Assembly (NCBI GenBank): GCA_026992315.1
Contig: JALXAG010000151.1
Coordinates: 1 to 53,954, forward strand
Reading direction: 5' to 3'
DNA length: 53,954 nucleotides
DNA from: Sneathiellales bacterium
GTDB lineage: Bacteria > Pseudomonadota > Alphaproteobacteria > Minwuiales > Minwuiaceae
The first letter of the stretch is position 1. Every line of letters begins with the position of its first letter. The notes under the pieces were generated by a model. That model was given only the letters and a program-made list of their open reading frames with translations. It did not search any database and was not told where the DNA came from. Below are positions 1 to 9,446 of the stretch, in pieces. Made by a program: the position numbers and the translations under genes.

Positions 1-30
1 GCATGGGGCCGGCGGGGGACGCTTTGTTTT

Positions 31-1008
31 CTACAGGGGCCGGCGGTTTTGCCACAGGGCGGCGGCCTGAACATCCGCTTCCGGCGGGGTGGCGGCACGC
101 TTGCACAACAGCAGGCCGATGGCGGCGGTGGCTGTGATCGTGGCTTCGACATGTTTATCGCCGATCGTGCCGTTCCACAGGGCAGGCAGGTCTGAGAGCG
201 CATAATCGCGATCGCCGTGCCAGCCCTTCTCAATAATCGGCGGCAGTTCCGTTTCCCGGGCTTTTCCGTCTGCCACCATGTACAGGGCACATTTCTTTTC
301 GGGGCGGCGCTCCGCCTCTCCGCCGGCGCCCTTGAGCACGGCAAAGGCCGGTTGCCGCAGATGCAGGGCCGCCTGCTGCTGGAGGGTGCGGAATCCGGGA
401 TGGAAGACGCCGACGAATTGCGCCGGGGCCTGCAGCGGGTTGAACAGCCGTGCCAGGGCATTGGCCGGGCTGCGCAGGCCGAGAACGGGCCGCAGACACA
501 GCAGATGGTACAGAGGCGGGCACAGATCGGCCAGATTCATGAAGGCGATGTTTTTATCCTGCATCGCCTTGTCCGCATCCTTCAGGTCGCGGCAGCAGCG
601 GATGCCGAGCGTGGCGGCGCCTTGTTCGGTCAGGCTTTTTTCTCCGGCCACGGGGCTGGCCCCGTGGAGGAAAACACGGATGCCGTTCTGTGCCAGCAAC
701 AGGGCGGCGAGCAGGAACCATGGCTGGCCGCGGCTGCGCCCCGACGCATAGGATGACCAGTCGAGATCGGCGGCAAGGGAGGGCGGCGGCAGGATTTCAC
801 GCAGGGCCATGGTGAAGCCGGCCAGTTCTTCGGCCGTTTCGCGCTTGTAGCGCATCAGCATCAGAAAGGCCCCCAACTGTTCACGGGTCACGCCCCCGTT
901 CAGGATCATGCGCATGGCTTCCTGCGCCTCTTCGGCGCTCAGATCCCGCGCCCGTCCCGGGCCCCGCCCCAACGGACGGATGTATTTTGCAAACGGATGT
1001 TCCTTCAT
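31..1008 (-). CDS. Glycosyl transferase family protein (TrpD/YbiB-like, anthranilate phosphoribosyltransferase-like fold)
   Basis: ORF 31..1098; likely start at MKEHPFAKYIRPLGRG. N-terminal 'LSAEEAQEAMRMILNGGVTREQLGAFLMLMRYKRETAEELAGF' is typical of the glycosyl transferase family 3 N-terminal domain. Confidence 0.75.
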   Translation of the reverse strand: MKEHPFAKYIRPLGRGPGRARDLSAEEAQEAMRMILNGGVTREQLGAFLMLMRYKRETAEELAGFTMALREILPPPSLAADLDWSSYASGRSRGQPWFLLAALLLAQNGIRVFLHGASPVAGEKSLTEQGAATLGIRCCRDLKDADKAMQDKNIAFMNLADLCPPLYHLLCLRPVLGLRSPANALARLFNPLQAPAQFVGVFHPGFRTLQQQAALHLRQPAFAVLKGAGGEAERRPEKKCALYMVADGKARETELPPIIEKGWHGDRDYALSDLPALWNGTIGDKHVEATITATAAIGLLLCKRAATPPEADVQAAALWQNRRPL

Positions 1009-1199
1009 TTTCCCGCTCTTACCCTTTCTCGGCTTCACAGACAATACGATAACGCCGGGTGGGGCAACCATTGCGGATGCAACAATCCATGTGGACAAGC
1101 CTTCACGAAATCGTTAGCCTTTGTCGTCACGACGGATCATCCGCATGGTGAATGGGGGATGATTCGGGTTTCCGGCGCGCCGCCCTGCGGCCGACGCCG

Positions 1200-1232
1200 A
1201 CGCCTGTAGCTTTGGGGGGAGGCTACAGGCGT
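1200..1232. other. Perfect 11-bp inverted repeat (acgcctgtagc / gctacaggcgt) with 11-nt G-rich loop
   Basis: Read directly: acgcctgtagc-tttggggggag-gctacaggcgt. Confidence 0.7.
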
Positions 1233-1431
1233 ATTCATTTTCAGCCCCGGTCGGATCGTGACCTGCCGTTGGCCTGTTTCTGCCCGTGGCGTTTGCCTGC
1301 GATGCTGGCCCCTCTCTCTGCCGTGCTCCTCTGCCGCTGCCCGGCAGGTGTTTCTGCCCCGATCTTTCCTGTCTGCCGCTTTGCTTTTCGCCGGTCGCTC
1401 CGGCACGGAGTCTAGCGCATGCGGGCATGAA

Positions 1432-1456
1432 AAACCCCCGCAAGCAACGGGGGTTT
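1432..1456 (-). terminator. Rho-independent terminator downstream of hbd
   Basis: aaacccccg-caagcaa-cgggggttt; on the minus strand it is followed by a T-run (tttttcatg). Confidence 0.8.
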
Positions 1457-1499
1457 CTCCAGTCTTATCAGTATCGCCGACGGTACCGGTCTGGCGCCT

Positions 1500-2372
1500 T
1501 TAGCGGGTCGGAACTGGCGTTTCCCCGCGATAATCGTAGAAGCCGCGCCGGGTTTTCTGGCCGAGCCAGCCGGCTTCGACATATTTGACCAGAAGCGGGC
1601 AGGGACGGTATTTGCTGTCGGCAAGCCCGTCATAGAGCACCTGCATGATCGCCAGGCAGACATCGAGGCCGATGAAATCGGCAAGCTGGAGCGGTCCCAT
1701 CGGGTGGTTGGCACCCAGGCGCATCGCCGTGTCGATGGAATCGACCGATCCGACCCCCTCATAGAGGGTATAGATCGCCTCATTGATCATGGGCAGCAGG
1801 ATGCGGTTGACGATGAAGGCCGGGAAATCCTCCGAATTGGCGGTGGTCTTGCCCATGCGTTCGGTCAGGGCGCGGATTTCCTGGAAGGTTTCATCGTCGG
1901 TCGCAATACCCCGGATCAGCTCCACCAGCTTCATCACCGGCACCGGATTCATGAAATGCATGCCCATGAATTTTTCCGGCCGGTCGGTGACGGAGGCCAG
2001 CCGCGTGATCGAGATCGACGAGGTATTGGTCGCCAGCAGCGTATCGGGGCGAAGCAGGGGGCACAGATCGGTGAAGATCTTGCGCTTGACCGCCTCGTCC
2101 TCGGTCGCTGCCTCGATCACGAGGTCGACGTCGCTCAGCATCGACATGTCGAGGCCCGTCTTGATGCGGGCGAGTGCGGCGTCCCGGTCGCTTTCGGACA
2201 ATTTGCCCTTTCTGACCTGACGGGCAAGATTGTTCCTGATGATGTCCATGGCCCGGTCCAGGGCTTCCTGTTCCCGGTCGATGAGAACCACATCCAAACC
2301 GGATACGGCACAGACATGGGCAATGCCGTTGCCCATCTGTCCCGCACCAATGACGCCGACTTTCTCGATCAT
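1500..2372 (-). CDS. hbd: 3-hydroxybutyryl-CoA dehydrogenase
   Basis: GAGQMGNGIAHV Rossmann motif, 'TNTSSISITRLA', 'GMHFMNPVPVMKLVE', 'GFIVNRILLPM'-like motifs of 3-hydroxyacyl-CoA dehydrogenases. Confidence 0.92.
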   Translation of the reverse strand: MIEKVGVIGAGQMGNGIAHVCAVSGLDVVLIDREQEALDRAMDIIRNNLARQVRKGKLSESDRDAALARIKTGLDMSMLSDVDLVIEAATEDEAVKRKIFTDLCPLLRPDTLLATNTSSISITRLASVTDRPEKFMGMHFMNPVPVMKLVELIRGIATDDETFQEIRALTERMGKTTANSEDFPAFIVNRILLPMINEAIYTLYEGVGSVDSIDTAMRLGANHPMGPLQLADFIGLDVCLAIMQVLYDGLADSKYRPCPLLVKYVEAGWLGQKTRRGFYDYRGETPVPTR

Positions 2373-2380
2373 GTTTTTTC

Positions 2381-3310
2381 CTATAGGGCTTCTTCGAGTT
2401 CAGGCAGGGCCTTGAACAGATCCGCCACCAAGCCGTAATCGGCGACCTGGAAGATCGGGGCTTCCTCGTCCTTGTTGATGGCGACGATGATTTTCGAATC
2501 CTTCATACCAGCAAGATGCTGGATTGCGCCGGAAATGCCAACAGCAATGTACAGTTCCGGGGCGACAACCTTGCCGGTCTGGCCGACCTGCATGTCGTTG
2601 GGCACGAAACCGGCATCGACGGCGGCGCGGCTGGCACCGACCGCGGCGCCGAGCTTGTCGGCGATGCGGTTGAGCATTTCGAAATTCTCGCCCGACTGCA
2701 TGCCGCGGCCGCCGGAGATGATGATCCGGGCCGATGTCAGTTCCGGACGGTCCGACTGGGTCAGTTCGGCACCGATGAAACGGGATTTTCCGGGATCCTC
2801 GGCCGGTTCCACCTCGACGATTTCTGCGTTGCCGTTACCGGTTTCGGCCTTGGGGAAGGCCGTGGTGCGCACGGTGATGACCTTCTTGGCATCGCTGCTC
2901 TGTACCGTGGCCATGGCATTGCCGGCATAGATCGGCCGGACGAAGGTATCGCCATCGACCACGGCGGTGATATCGGAAATCTGCTGCACATCCAGCAGTG
3001 CCGCCGCACGCGGCAGCATGTTCTTGGCCGAAGTGGTCGAGGGGGCGAGGATATAATCGTAATCCGCGGCCAGTTTAACCACCAGCGGCGCCAGTGTTTC
3101 GGCCAGGGGATGTTCATAGATCGGCGCATCGGCCAGAAGCACCTTTGCCACACCGTCGATTTTGGCGGCTTCCTCGGCAACGGCGCGGGCATTGGAACCG
3201 GCCACCAATACGTGAATATCGCCACCGATTTCCTTGGCGGCGCTGACGGCGTTCAGAGTTGCCGGCGACAGGGCGGCATTGTCATGATCGGCGATAACGA
3301 GAATGGACAT
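2381..3310 (-). CDS. etfA: Electron transfer flavoprotein subunit alpha
   Basis: C-terminal FAD-binding signature '[57 protein letters not shown]'. Confidence 0.96.
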   Translation of the reverse strand: MSILVIADHDNAALSPATLNAVSAAKEIGGDIHVLVAGSNARAVAEEAAKIDGVAKVLLADAPIYEHPLAETLAPLVVKLAADYDYILAPSTTSAKNMLPRAAALLDVQQISDITAVVDGDTFVRPIYAGNAMATVQSSDAKKVITVRTTAFPKAETGNGNAEIVEVEPAEDPGKSRFIGAELTQSDRPELTSARIIISGGRGMQSGENFEMLNRIADKLGAAVGASRAAVDAGFVPNDMQVGQTGKVVAPELYIAVGISGAIQHLAGMKDSKIIVAINKDEEAPIFQVADYGLVADLFKALPELEEAL

Positions 3311-4059
3311 CAGATCACCCCAGCTTCGTTTTTCAACTTATCCACCAGTTCGGCCACATCGGCAACCTTGACACCGGCTTCGCGTTTCGGCGGCTCCTCG
3401 ACCTTGAGGGTTTTCAGCCGCGGCGTGATATCGACGCCGAGATCGGCGGGCGTCTTTTCCTCGATCGGCTTCTTCTTCGCCTTCATGATATTCGGCAGCG
3501 ATGCGTAGCGCGGCTCGTTCAGGCGCAGATCGGTGGTCACGATTGCGGGCAGGTCCAGCTCGACGGTTTCAAGGCCGCCGTCGATCTCGCGGGTGATGCG
3601 GGCCTTGCCATCGGCGATTTCGACCTTGGAGGCAAAGGTCCCCTGCCCCCATCCGGTCAGTGCCGCCAGCATCTGGCCGGTCTGGTTGCTGTCATCGTCG
3701 ATGGCCTGCTTGCCGAGGATCACCAGATCCGGCTTTTCCTCATCGACGATGGCCTTCAGCAGCTTGGCCACCGCAAGGGGCTGCAATTCATCGTCGCTCT
3801 TGACCAGAATGCCGCGGTCGGCACCCATGGCCAGGGCCGTGCGGATCGTTTCCTGACTTTGGGCCGGGCCCATGGACACGGCAACGACTTCAGTGGCAGT
3901 CCCGGCCTCCTTCAGGCGAACCGCCTCTTCAACGGCGATTTCATCGAAAGGATTCATGGACATCTTCACATTGGCAAGATCAACGCCGGTGTTGTCTGCC
4001 TTGACGCGTATCTTGACGTTGTAATCAACGACGCGCTTGACGGCGACGAGAACTTTCAT
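3310..4059 (-). CDS. etfB: Electron transfer flavoprotein subunit beta
   Basis: [20 protein letters not shown]..., '[23 protein letters not shown]', '[21 protein letters not shown]'. Adjacent to etfA. Confidence 0.96.
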   Translation of the reverse strand: MKVLVAVKRVVDYNVKIRVKADNTGVDLANVKMSMNPFDEIAVEEAVRLKEAGTATEVVAVSMGPAQSQETIRTALAMGADRGILVKSDDELQPLAVAKLLKAIVDEEKPDLVILGKQAIDDDSNQTGQMLAALTGWGQGTFASKVEIADGKARITREIDGGLETVELDLPAIVTTDLRLNEPRYASLPNIMKAKKKPIEEKTPADLGVDITPRLKTLKVEEPPKREAGVKVADVAELVDKLKNEAGVI

Positions 4060-4122
4060 GGGTTCCTGCACTCCAATGGTTTGCGCATGGCTTCGAAGCT
4101 GGGCTCAAAGCGCTGGGTCCTG

Positions 4123-4196
4123 CGGGCTACTGCCCGCCGCTTATCAACATCGGGCCGATGCCCGCCACTCATCACAATCGGGCGACACCCGTCACG
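4123..4196. repeat. 28-bp imperfect tandem repeat (about 2.5 units) upstream of etfB
   Basis: cgggctactgcccgccgcttatcaacat / cgggccgatgcccgccactcatcacaat / cgggcgacacccgtcacg. Confidence 0.7.
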
Positions 4197-4414
4197 TGAA
4201 AACGGCCGGAGCGATCCCTGCCGTCCTCATCATTGTGCGATGCACGATAATGACAGGCCACAGGGCTGTCAATCGCCTCTAACGGTCGTTCGGGCGATGG
4301 AGGGACCCTGAGAATTCCTGTGCATTACGGCTTCATCCTTACCCGTTATGCCGTCAAAAGTCACGCGGCAGAAGAAGGCCGGCGTCCGGATGCGACCCCC
4401 TGCCGCAGCGTCCG

Positions 4415-4984
4415 TCAGCGCCCCTGGCCGGGAACCCAGAGAATGTCATGCTTGCCGTTGTCGTTCAGGCGGCGGGAGAGAACGAAAAGAAAATCCGAGA
4501 GCCGATTGGCATATTGCAGGGCAACAGGATTGATCTTTTCACCCTCAGCCAGGGCGGCGATCAGCCGTTCGGCACGGCGGATGATGGTGCGGGCCATGTG
4601 CAGATGCGCTGCCGCCGGGCTGCCGCCGGGCAGGATGAAGCTGTTCAGGGGAGGCAGTTTTGCGTTGATTTCGTCGATCCGTTCTTCGAGCCAGGTGACC
4701 TGTGCCGCCGTCATCCGCAGCGGTGGATGGCGGTATTCCTCCTGTTCGGGCACGCACAGATCGGCGCCAAGATCGAACAGGTCGTTCTGAACACGGGCCA
4801 GAAAGGCCGTTTCCGGTTCGCCTTCGTCCATGAAGGCCCGGGCCAGGCCGATGGCGGCATTGGCTTCATCGACCGTGCCATAGGCGTCGATGCGCAGATC
4901 GTGTTTCGGCTTGCGGCTGCCATCGCCAAGGGAGGTCTGTCCCGCATCGCCGCCGCGGGTGTAAATTCTGGTCAGGCGAACCAT
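4415..4984 (-). CDS. Cob(I)yrinic acid a,c-diamide / cob(I)alamin adenosyltransferase (PduO type)
   Basis: 'MVRLTRIYTRGGDAGQTSLGDGSRKPKHDLRIDAYGTVDEANAAIGLAR...' is the classic PduO-type N-terminus; 'FILPGGSPAAAHLHMARTIIRRAER'. Confidence 0.95.
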   Translation of the reverse strand: MVRLTRIYTRGGDAGQTSLGDGSRKPKHDLRIDAYGTVDEANAAIGLARAFMDEGEPETAFLARVQNDLFDLGADLCVPEQEEYRHPPLRMTAAQVTWLEERIDEINAKLPPLNSFILPGGSPAAAHLHMARTIIRRAERLIAALAEGEKINPVALQYANRLSDFLFVLSRRLNDNGKHDILWVPGQGR

Positions 4985-4986
4985 GT

Positions 4987-5184
4987 TCAGCCCTTGTTGA
5001 CGTAAAAGGCCAGGGCCAGCAGGGCAATGGCCAGAAACTGCAGCCCGACCCGCCAGCGCATCAGCAGATTGCCGTATTTGCGGTTGAATTCGCCGTTCTG
5101 CGCCAGCCCCAGGACGCCGGCGATCAGAACGCCGAGCACGGCGGCCAGCGCCAGTCCGACAGCGATGTTGATCAGCAGAACCAT
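4987..5184 (-). CDS. HIG1 / twin-transmembrane small membrane protein
   Basis: 65 aa with two TM segments and 'NGEFNRKYGNLLMRWRVGLQFLAIALL', HIG1_N-like. Confidence 0.75.
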   Translation of the reverse strand: MVLLINIAVGLALAAVLGVLIAGVLGLAQNGEFNRKYGNLLMRWRVGLQFLAIALLALAFYVNKG

Positions 5185-5253
5185 GAACCGAGTTTATCCC
5201 ATATAAGGCCGCAAGGGCAGTGCTAAATGGCAGGAGGATCGGTGAAGACGAAA

Positions 5254-5280
5254 GGGCAGGGCCGCCTGCGCCGCCCTGCC
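5254..5280 (-). terminator. Probable terminator downstream of cbtA
   Basis: ggcaggg...ccctgcc stem, with ctttcgtctt following on the minus strand. Confidence 0.5.
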
Positions 5281-5317
5281 GGATCATTGTTTCGCGGGTC
5301 ACTCCGCTTTCCGCGCG

Positions 5318-6058
5318 TTATCCCGCGAGAGCGTCGTTACCGCCGAAACGGGCGAACAGGGTGCCGTTCAGCCAGCCCATGACCGCCCAGAACAGGGCTG
5401 TAACCACCAGCGACGATGCGGTGAACTGGGCTGCCAGCTCAGGCGGGGTATTGCCGCCGATTTCCGCCGGATGCGGTGCGCCGATCACATGAGGCAGGGC
5501 AATGACGGCCAGCCCGAGGATGTTCAGCACCCACTGGCTGCGGAAGAAAATCAGCCACAGCCCGGTGGCGGTACAGGCAACGGTAAGCGCCCACCAGCCC
5601 TGCCGCAGGGGCAGATCGGCCGCAATGGCACCGGGAGCCTCGGGCGGCAGGCCAAGGGCCGGCGCCAGGGCAAAGGCGGTAAAGCCGGCAATGCCCCAGA
5701 GCAGGCCGGTGCGGCCGTTTACCGGGCGGCCGTGCAGGGTGAACGCGGCAACGAGCAGAAGCGAGAAGCCGATGCCTGCGATGGTATTTGCCCCCAATGT
5801 ATATAAGGAGCGCTCAATCCCATCGGCCGGAGACCATTCGCGTTCCTGATGCTCGGCCACACTGCCGGAACTGGCGAGAAAGACCTGCGCCTCTCCCTTC
5901 AGGCCAGGCAGGGAATAGGCCGCTTTTTCCGGTCCGCCATTCTCGTACTCTTCGGCATGAAGGATCAGCGGTGTGGTGGTGAATTCCTGAACGAGCGATA
6001 TGATCAGCCCGGCCAGGAACCCCGCCAGCAAGGCGGTGGTAAAAACCTTACGGATCAT
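5318..6058 (-). CDS. cbtA: CbtA family cobalt transporter subunit
   Basis: 'MIRKVFTTALLAGFLAGLIISLVQEFTTTPLILHAEEYE' and multi-TM organisation; adjacent to CbtB and downstream of a B12 riboswitch. Confidence 0.88.
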   Translation of the reverse strand: MIRKVFTTALLAGFLAGLIISLVQEFTTTPLILHAEEYENGGPEKAAYSLPGLKGEAQVFLASSGSVAEHQEREWSPADGIERSLYTLGANTIAGIGFSLLLVAAFTLHGRPVNGRTGLLWGIAGFTAFALAPALGLPPEAPGAIAADLPLRQGWWALTVACTATGLWLIFFRSQWVLNILGLAVIALPHVIGAPHPAEIGGNTPPELAAQFTASSLVVTALFWAVMGWLNGTLFARFGGNDALAG

Positions 6059-6066
6059 CGCCTGGC

Positions 6067-6252
6067 CTAATGGCAGGGAAAGGCAATGGCATGCCGCGCA
6101 TCATGGGCGGCATTATGGATGGTGGAGGAACCGGCAAAGCCGATGCCGAAAATCAGAATAAGCCCGAACCCGAGCGCAAGCGCCGCGGGCAGATAGCGGT
6201 TCGATGCCCAGATGCCGGCCTGCCGGCCGTGATCGATGGTTCTGGTCGTCAT
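6067..6252 (-). CDS. cbtB: CbtB family cobalt transporter subunit
   Basis: Single TM plus His-rich C-terminus 'HNAAHDARHAIAFPCH'; precedes cbtA. Start taken at MTTRTIDHG. Confidence 0.85.
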   Translation of the reverse strand: MTTRTIDHGRQAGIWASNRYLPAALALGFGLILIFGIGFAGSSTIHNAAHDARHAIAFPCH

Positions 6253-6339
6253 AAGCAAAACTCCGTTGTGATCGGTTGTCAGGATCACACCGCAAACGGA
6301 AAATCCGCGCCCCGGCGCACCCCGCCCCGTGGCATGCAG

Positions 6340-6535
6340 TGTGTCCGCAGGCAGGTTTCCTGGCTTGCGCCTCAGCGCCCTGCTTCGCCTTCCCAGGCCC
6401 GACGGTAAAAGCCGCCATGCCCAGTGGCATGTTGAAGCAGAACTCCGCGCGTACAGTTGCGGGGGCAGCCATGGCTGACGGCAAAATCAATATCGATGCA
6501 TCAATATCGAATGCCGTTCCCATGTTCCCTTTTCC
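6340..6535 (-). promoter_or_regulatory. Cobalamin (AdoCbl) riboswitch controlling cbtBA
   Basis: Minus strand reads GGGAACATGGGAACGGCATTC...GGCTGCCCCCGCAACTGTACGCG...GCCACTGGGCATG...GGGAAGGC...GCAAGCCAGGAAACCTGCC. The B12 box is at 6350-6365. Confidence 0.93.
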
Positions 6536-6692
6536 GTCTGGCCCGGGGGCTGACGGAACCTGCGAACATTTCCCCAAACAGGGAATGCCAATCTTATGGC
6601 CGATAAAGGGAATTGTAAATACAAACGGCATCGGTGATGCCGGAGTATGGCGTTTGCGCAGCGAGCGGACGCTGATCGTGGCGATGACGGTG

Positions 6693-7247
6693 CTATGAAC
6701 GCAGCTGCAGGGCGCCGAGAATCGTATCGACCGTTCCGTCCGGACCGGCGAGGGGGCAATCGACCGAAGCGAAGGAAAGGAAATCCTTACCGCGAAAGCC
6801 GAGCGAGCCGCGGCACACCCATGCCGTGCGACTTTCGGCCACCTGCTCCAGGTAGCGGGCGAAGGCGGCCAGTTCGGCAGAGGCATCGCTGGTGGAAAAC
6901 ACCATTCCGCGTTGTGACGTGCCCATCAGCCGAACCACTTCCTCACCGTTCAGCCGGTACTCCCAGATATTTTTTTCCAGGCGGTGCAGCATGAACAGAT
7001 GCGGTGCCAGGCGGAAATGTTCGATGATATCGAAATCGCTGCGGCAGGGGATGTCCTTTCCCCTGCTGCGTTGCCACCATTCGTACAGGGCGCGGACATG
7101 GCAGGGCGCATCGCCGATATCGCCGGAGACCGGGCGGCGGGAAACATCGCGGAAGGCGGTATGGGTATCGGCTTCGCGATCGGCGCCGGTGGCGAAAGGA
7201 TCCGTCATCACGGTTTCATGCACCTGTTTCCAATCCATGTGTGGCAA
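6693..7247 (-). CDS. PAS domain-containing protein (PAS_5-like)
   Basis: 'LYEWWQRSRGKDIPCRSDFDIIEHFRLAPHLFMLHRLEKNIWEYRLNGEEVVRLMG' resembles alphaproteobacterial PAS_5 proteins. Confidence 0.7.
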   Translation of the reverse strand: MPHMDWKQVHETVMTDPFATGADREADTHTAFRDVSRRPVSGDIGDAPCHVRALYEWWQRSRGKDIPCRSDFDIIEHFRLAPHLFMLHRLEKNIWEYRLNGEEVVRLMGTSQRGMVFSTSDASAELAAFARYLEQVAESRTAWVCRGSLGFRGKDFLSFASVDCPLAGPDGTVDTILGALQLRS

Positions 7248-7521
7248 CCAATCTATGCGTGGTAAAATCTATTCCCGCCATGGCCGGAACCGGTGGCTGC
7301 TACGCTGTTTGGACGCCTTCCGGGGCCGGGATATTGCGGAGGCAGGCGCTTATATCATTCAATCTGTGGCTGTAAACAGAAAAATAAAGGCTTCAGGTCG
7401 ATTTTTTGTGCTTTGCCGGAATAAAACGGTAGCCCGCTCCCGGAAATTTGATCGACATTCCGGGGAATGCCTTTTTCTGTTGCTGTCATCGGTTGTGATC
7501 GCGGGTGAAGGCTCTTGATAA

Positions 7522-7537
7522 ATATGCATATGCATAT
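7522..7537. promoter_or_regulatory. 16-bp perfect palindrome atatgcatatgcatat, candidate operator
   Basis: Self-reverse-complementary; about 33 bp upstream of the GTG start of the KAS gene. Confidence 0.5.
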
Positions 7538-7570
7538 AAATTCATCCGGACAGCAATCCAGGAGGCCGCC

Positions 7571-8839
7571 GTGAATTCAACCGAACAGCGCATTGCCGTT
7601 ACCGGCATGGGAATGGTCACGCCCTTGGGCGATGGGGTCGGGGCCAATGCCCGCGCCCTTGAGGAAGGAGGAAGCGGGCTGGGTCTGCTCGACGACCGGC
7701 GCCGGGGCAATGCGCCGGTGCATGTGGCCGGTCTGGTGCCGGAAGAGGGTGCCGGGGCTTTCCTGGCGGACAGCTATCTGGACAAACGGGCGCAGCGGCG
7801 CATGGACCGGTTCATTCATTTTGCCATTGCCGCCGCCGATCAGGCCCTTGCCGATGCCGGCTGGAAACCGGCGGATGAAGGGGAGGCGGTCCGCACGGGA
7901 ACGTTCATCGCCTCCGGCATCGGCGGATTTCCGGCCATAGCCGATGCCTGCCGGGGGCTGGAGGCGGGGCGGATACGCCGCCTTTCGCCCTTTTTCATTC
8001 CCTCCTTTCTTGCCAATCTGGCCGCGGGGCAGGTGTCGATCCGCCACAATCTCAAGGGGCCGTTGCAGACGGCGGTCACCGCCTGTGCCGCCGGTGCGCA
8101 GGCGATCGCCGATGCCGCCAAGGCCATTTTCCTCGGCGATTGCGATGTGGCCGTTGCCGGCGGGGCGGAGGCCTGCATCGATCCCGTCTCCCTTTCGGGA
8201 TTCGCCGCCGCCGGTGCCATCGCCGCCGGCGATACGGAGAATCCCGCCTGTTCCTCGCGCCCCTTCGATATCGAACGCAAGGGGTTCGTCATGGGCGAGG
8301 GGGCGGGGATTCTGGTGTTGGAGCGCCTCGATCATGCGCGCCGGCGCGGGGCCCGGATATATGCCGAATTGGCCGGTTTCGGCGAAAGCGCCGATGCCCA
8401 TCACGTCACCGCGCCGCCGGAAAGCGGCGAGGGGGCGTTCCGGGCGATGGCCGCAGCCCTGAAACGCGCCGGACTGAAGCGGGAGGATATCGGCTATATC
8501 AATGCCCATGCCACGGCGACGAAGGTCGGCGATGCGGCAGAGGTTGCCGCGGTTCGCCGCCTGTTCGGTGCCGATGTGGCCAGGGTTGCCATATCCTCGA
8601 CCAAATCGGCGACCGGCCATCTGCTGGGGGCTGCCGGCGCGGTCGAGGCGATATATGCCATTCTGGCCTTGTGCCGGGGCTTTCTGCCGCCGACGCTCAA
8701 TCTGGAAAATGTCGATGAATCCTGCCGGGGACCGCTGCACGTGCCGGTGGCGGCTTCGGCGGCGCGGCTGAAGGCGGTGATGTCAAATGCCTTCGGTTTC
8801 GGCGGCGTCAATGCCAGCCTGATTTTCAGCCGTTGCTGA
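7571..8839 (+). CDS. fabF: Beta-ketoacyl-ACP synthase II family protein
   Basis: 'RIAVTGMGMVTPLGDG', 'TAVTACAAGAQAIADA' active-site Cys region, 'NAHATATKVGD', 'KSATGHLLGAAGAVEAI', 'NAFGFGGVNASLIF'. GTG start preceded by ccaggagg. Confidence 0.9.
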   Translation: MNSTEQRIAVTGMGMVTPLGDGVGANARALEEGGSGLGLLDDRRRGNAPVHVAGLVPEEGAGAFLADSYLDKRAQRRMDRFIHFAIAAADQALADAGWKPADEGEAVRTGTFIASGIGGFPAIADACRGLEAGRIRRLSPFFIPSFLANLAAGQVSIRHNLKGPLQTAVTACAAGAQAIADAAKAIFLGDCDVAVAGGAEACIDPVSLSGFAAAGAIAAGDTENPACSSRPFDIERKGFVMGEGAGILVLERLDHARRRGARIYAELAGFGESADAHHVTAPPESGEGAFRAMAAALKRAGLKREDIGYINAHATATKVGDAAEVAAVRRLFGADVARVAISSTKSATGHLLGAAGAVEAIYAILALCRGFLPPTLNLENVDESCRGPLHVPVAASAARLKAVMSNAFGFGGVNASLIFSRC

Positions 8840-9376
8840 GGGCGGCTGTGCGCCAATCCCGACGGGCGGCGGGATTTTCTCGATTTCTTCGCAGATCGCG
8901 GACAGTTCCGTCATCATCCTGCGCATGTCGGTCCAGTTTTCCGCGCCGAAACGTTCAAGCAGCGCCTGCTGCGCCCTTTGCCATGCGGGCAGGGCCTTTT
9001 TCATATGACGGATGCCCTTTTCCGTGATGGTGATCAGGCGGTTGCGGCGGTCGGCCCCGGGCAGGATGTCGATCAGCCCCTGACGCTGCAGGGGGGGCAG
9101 GGCGCGGCTTAACGTGGTGCGATCCAGTTCGAAACGCTTGGCCAGGCTGGCCATGGTGCCGGGCTCGCCTTTGGCGTGCAGATCGGCCAGGGTTGCCAGC
9201 AAGCCGAATTGGGTGATGGTCAGCGGTGCGGCGGCCCGGAAGAACCGCCCGTAGCTGCGCGTCAGTTGGCGGGACAGGGCCCGCATGCGCGTGGCCATGC
9301 ATTCCCCCGCCGCCAGACGGCCGAGGATCGCCGCCTCCCCGGCACTGAAGACCGTGCTGTCGCATTCCTTTTTCAT
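8783..9376 (-). CDS. MarR family transcriptional regulator
   Basis: 'LTITQFGLLATLADL...GTMASLAKRFELDRTTLSRALPPLQRQGLIDILPGADRRNRLITITEKG' wHTH. Overlaps the fabF 3' end by 57 bp. Confidence 0.9.
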   Translation of the reverse strand: MKKECDSTVFSAGEAAILGRLAAGECMATRMRALSRQLTRSYGRFFRAAAPLTITQFGLLATLADLHAKGEPGTMASLAKRFELDRTTLSRALPPLQRQGLIDILPGADRRNRLITITEKGIRHMKKALPAWQRAQQALLERFGAENWTDMRRMMTELSAICEEIEKIPPPVGIGAQPPSATAENQAGIDAAETEGI

Positions 9377-9446
9377 GGGGGGAGCATATCACCCGCGCCG
9401 ATGGCGGCAAGCGGCGGCGACACGGATATGCACCGCTGAAGGGGCG

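Noticed and set aside
6113-6886. 257-aa minus strand ORF spanning the riboswitch and the PAS gene
   Set aside because: It reads through the B12 riboswitch and out of frame through cbtB and the PAS gene; no domain.
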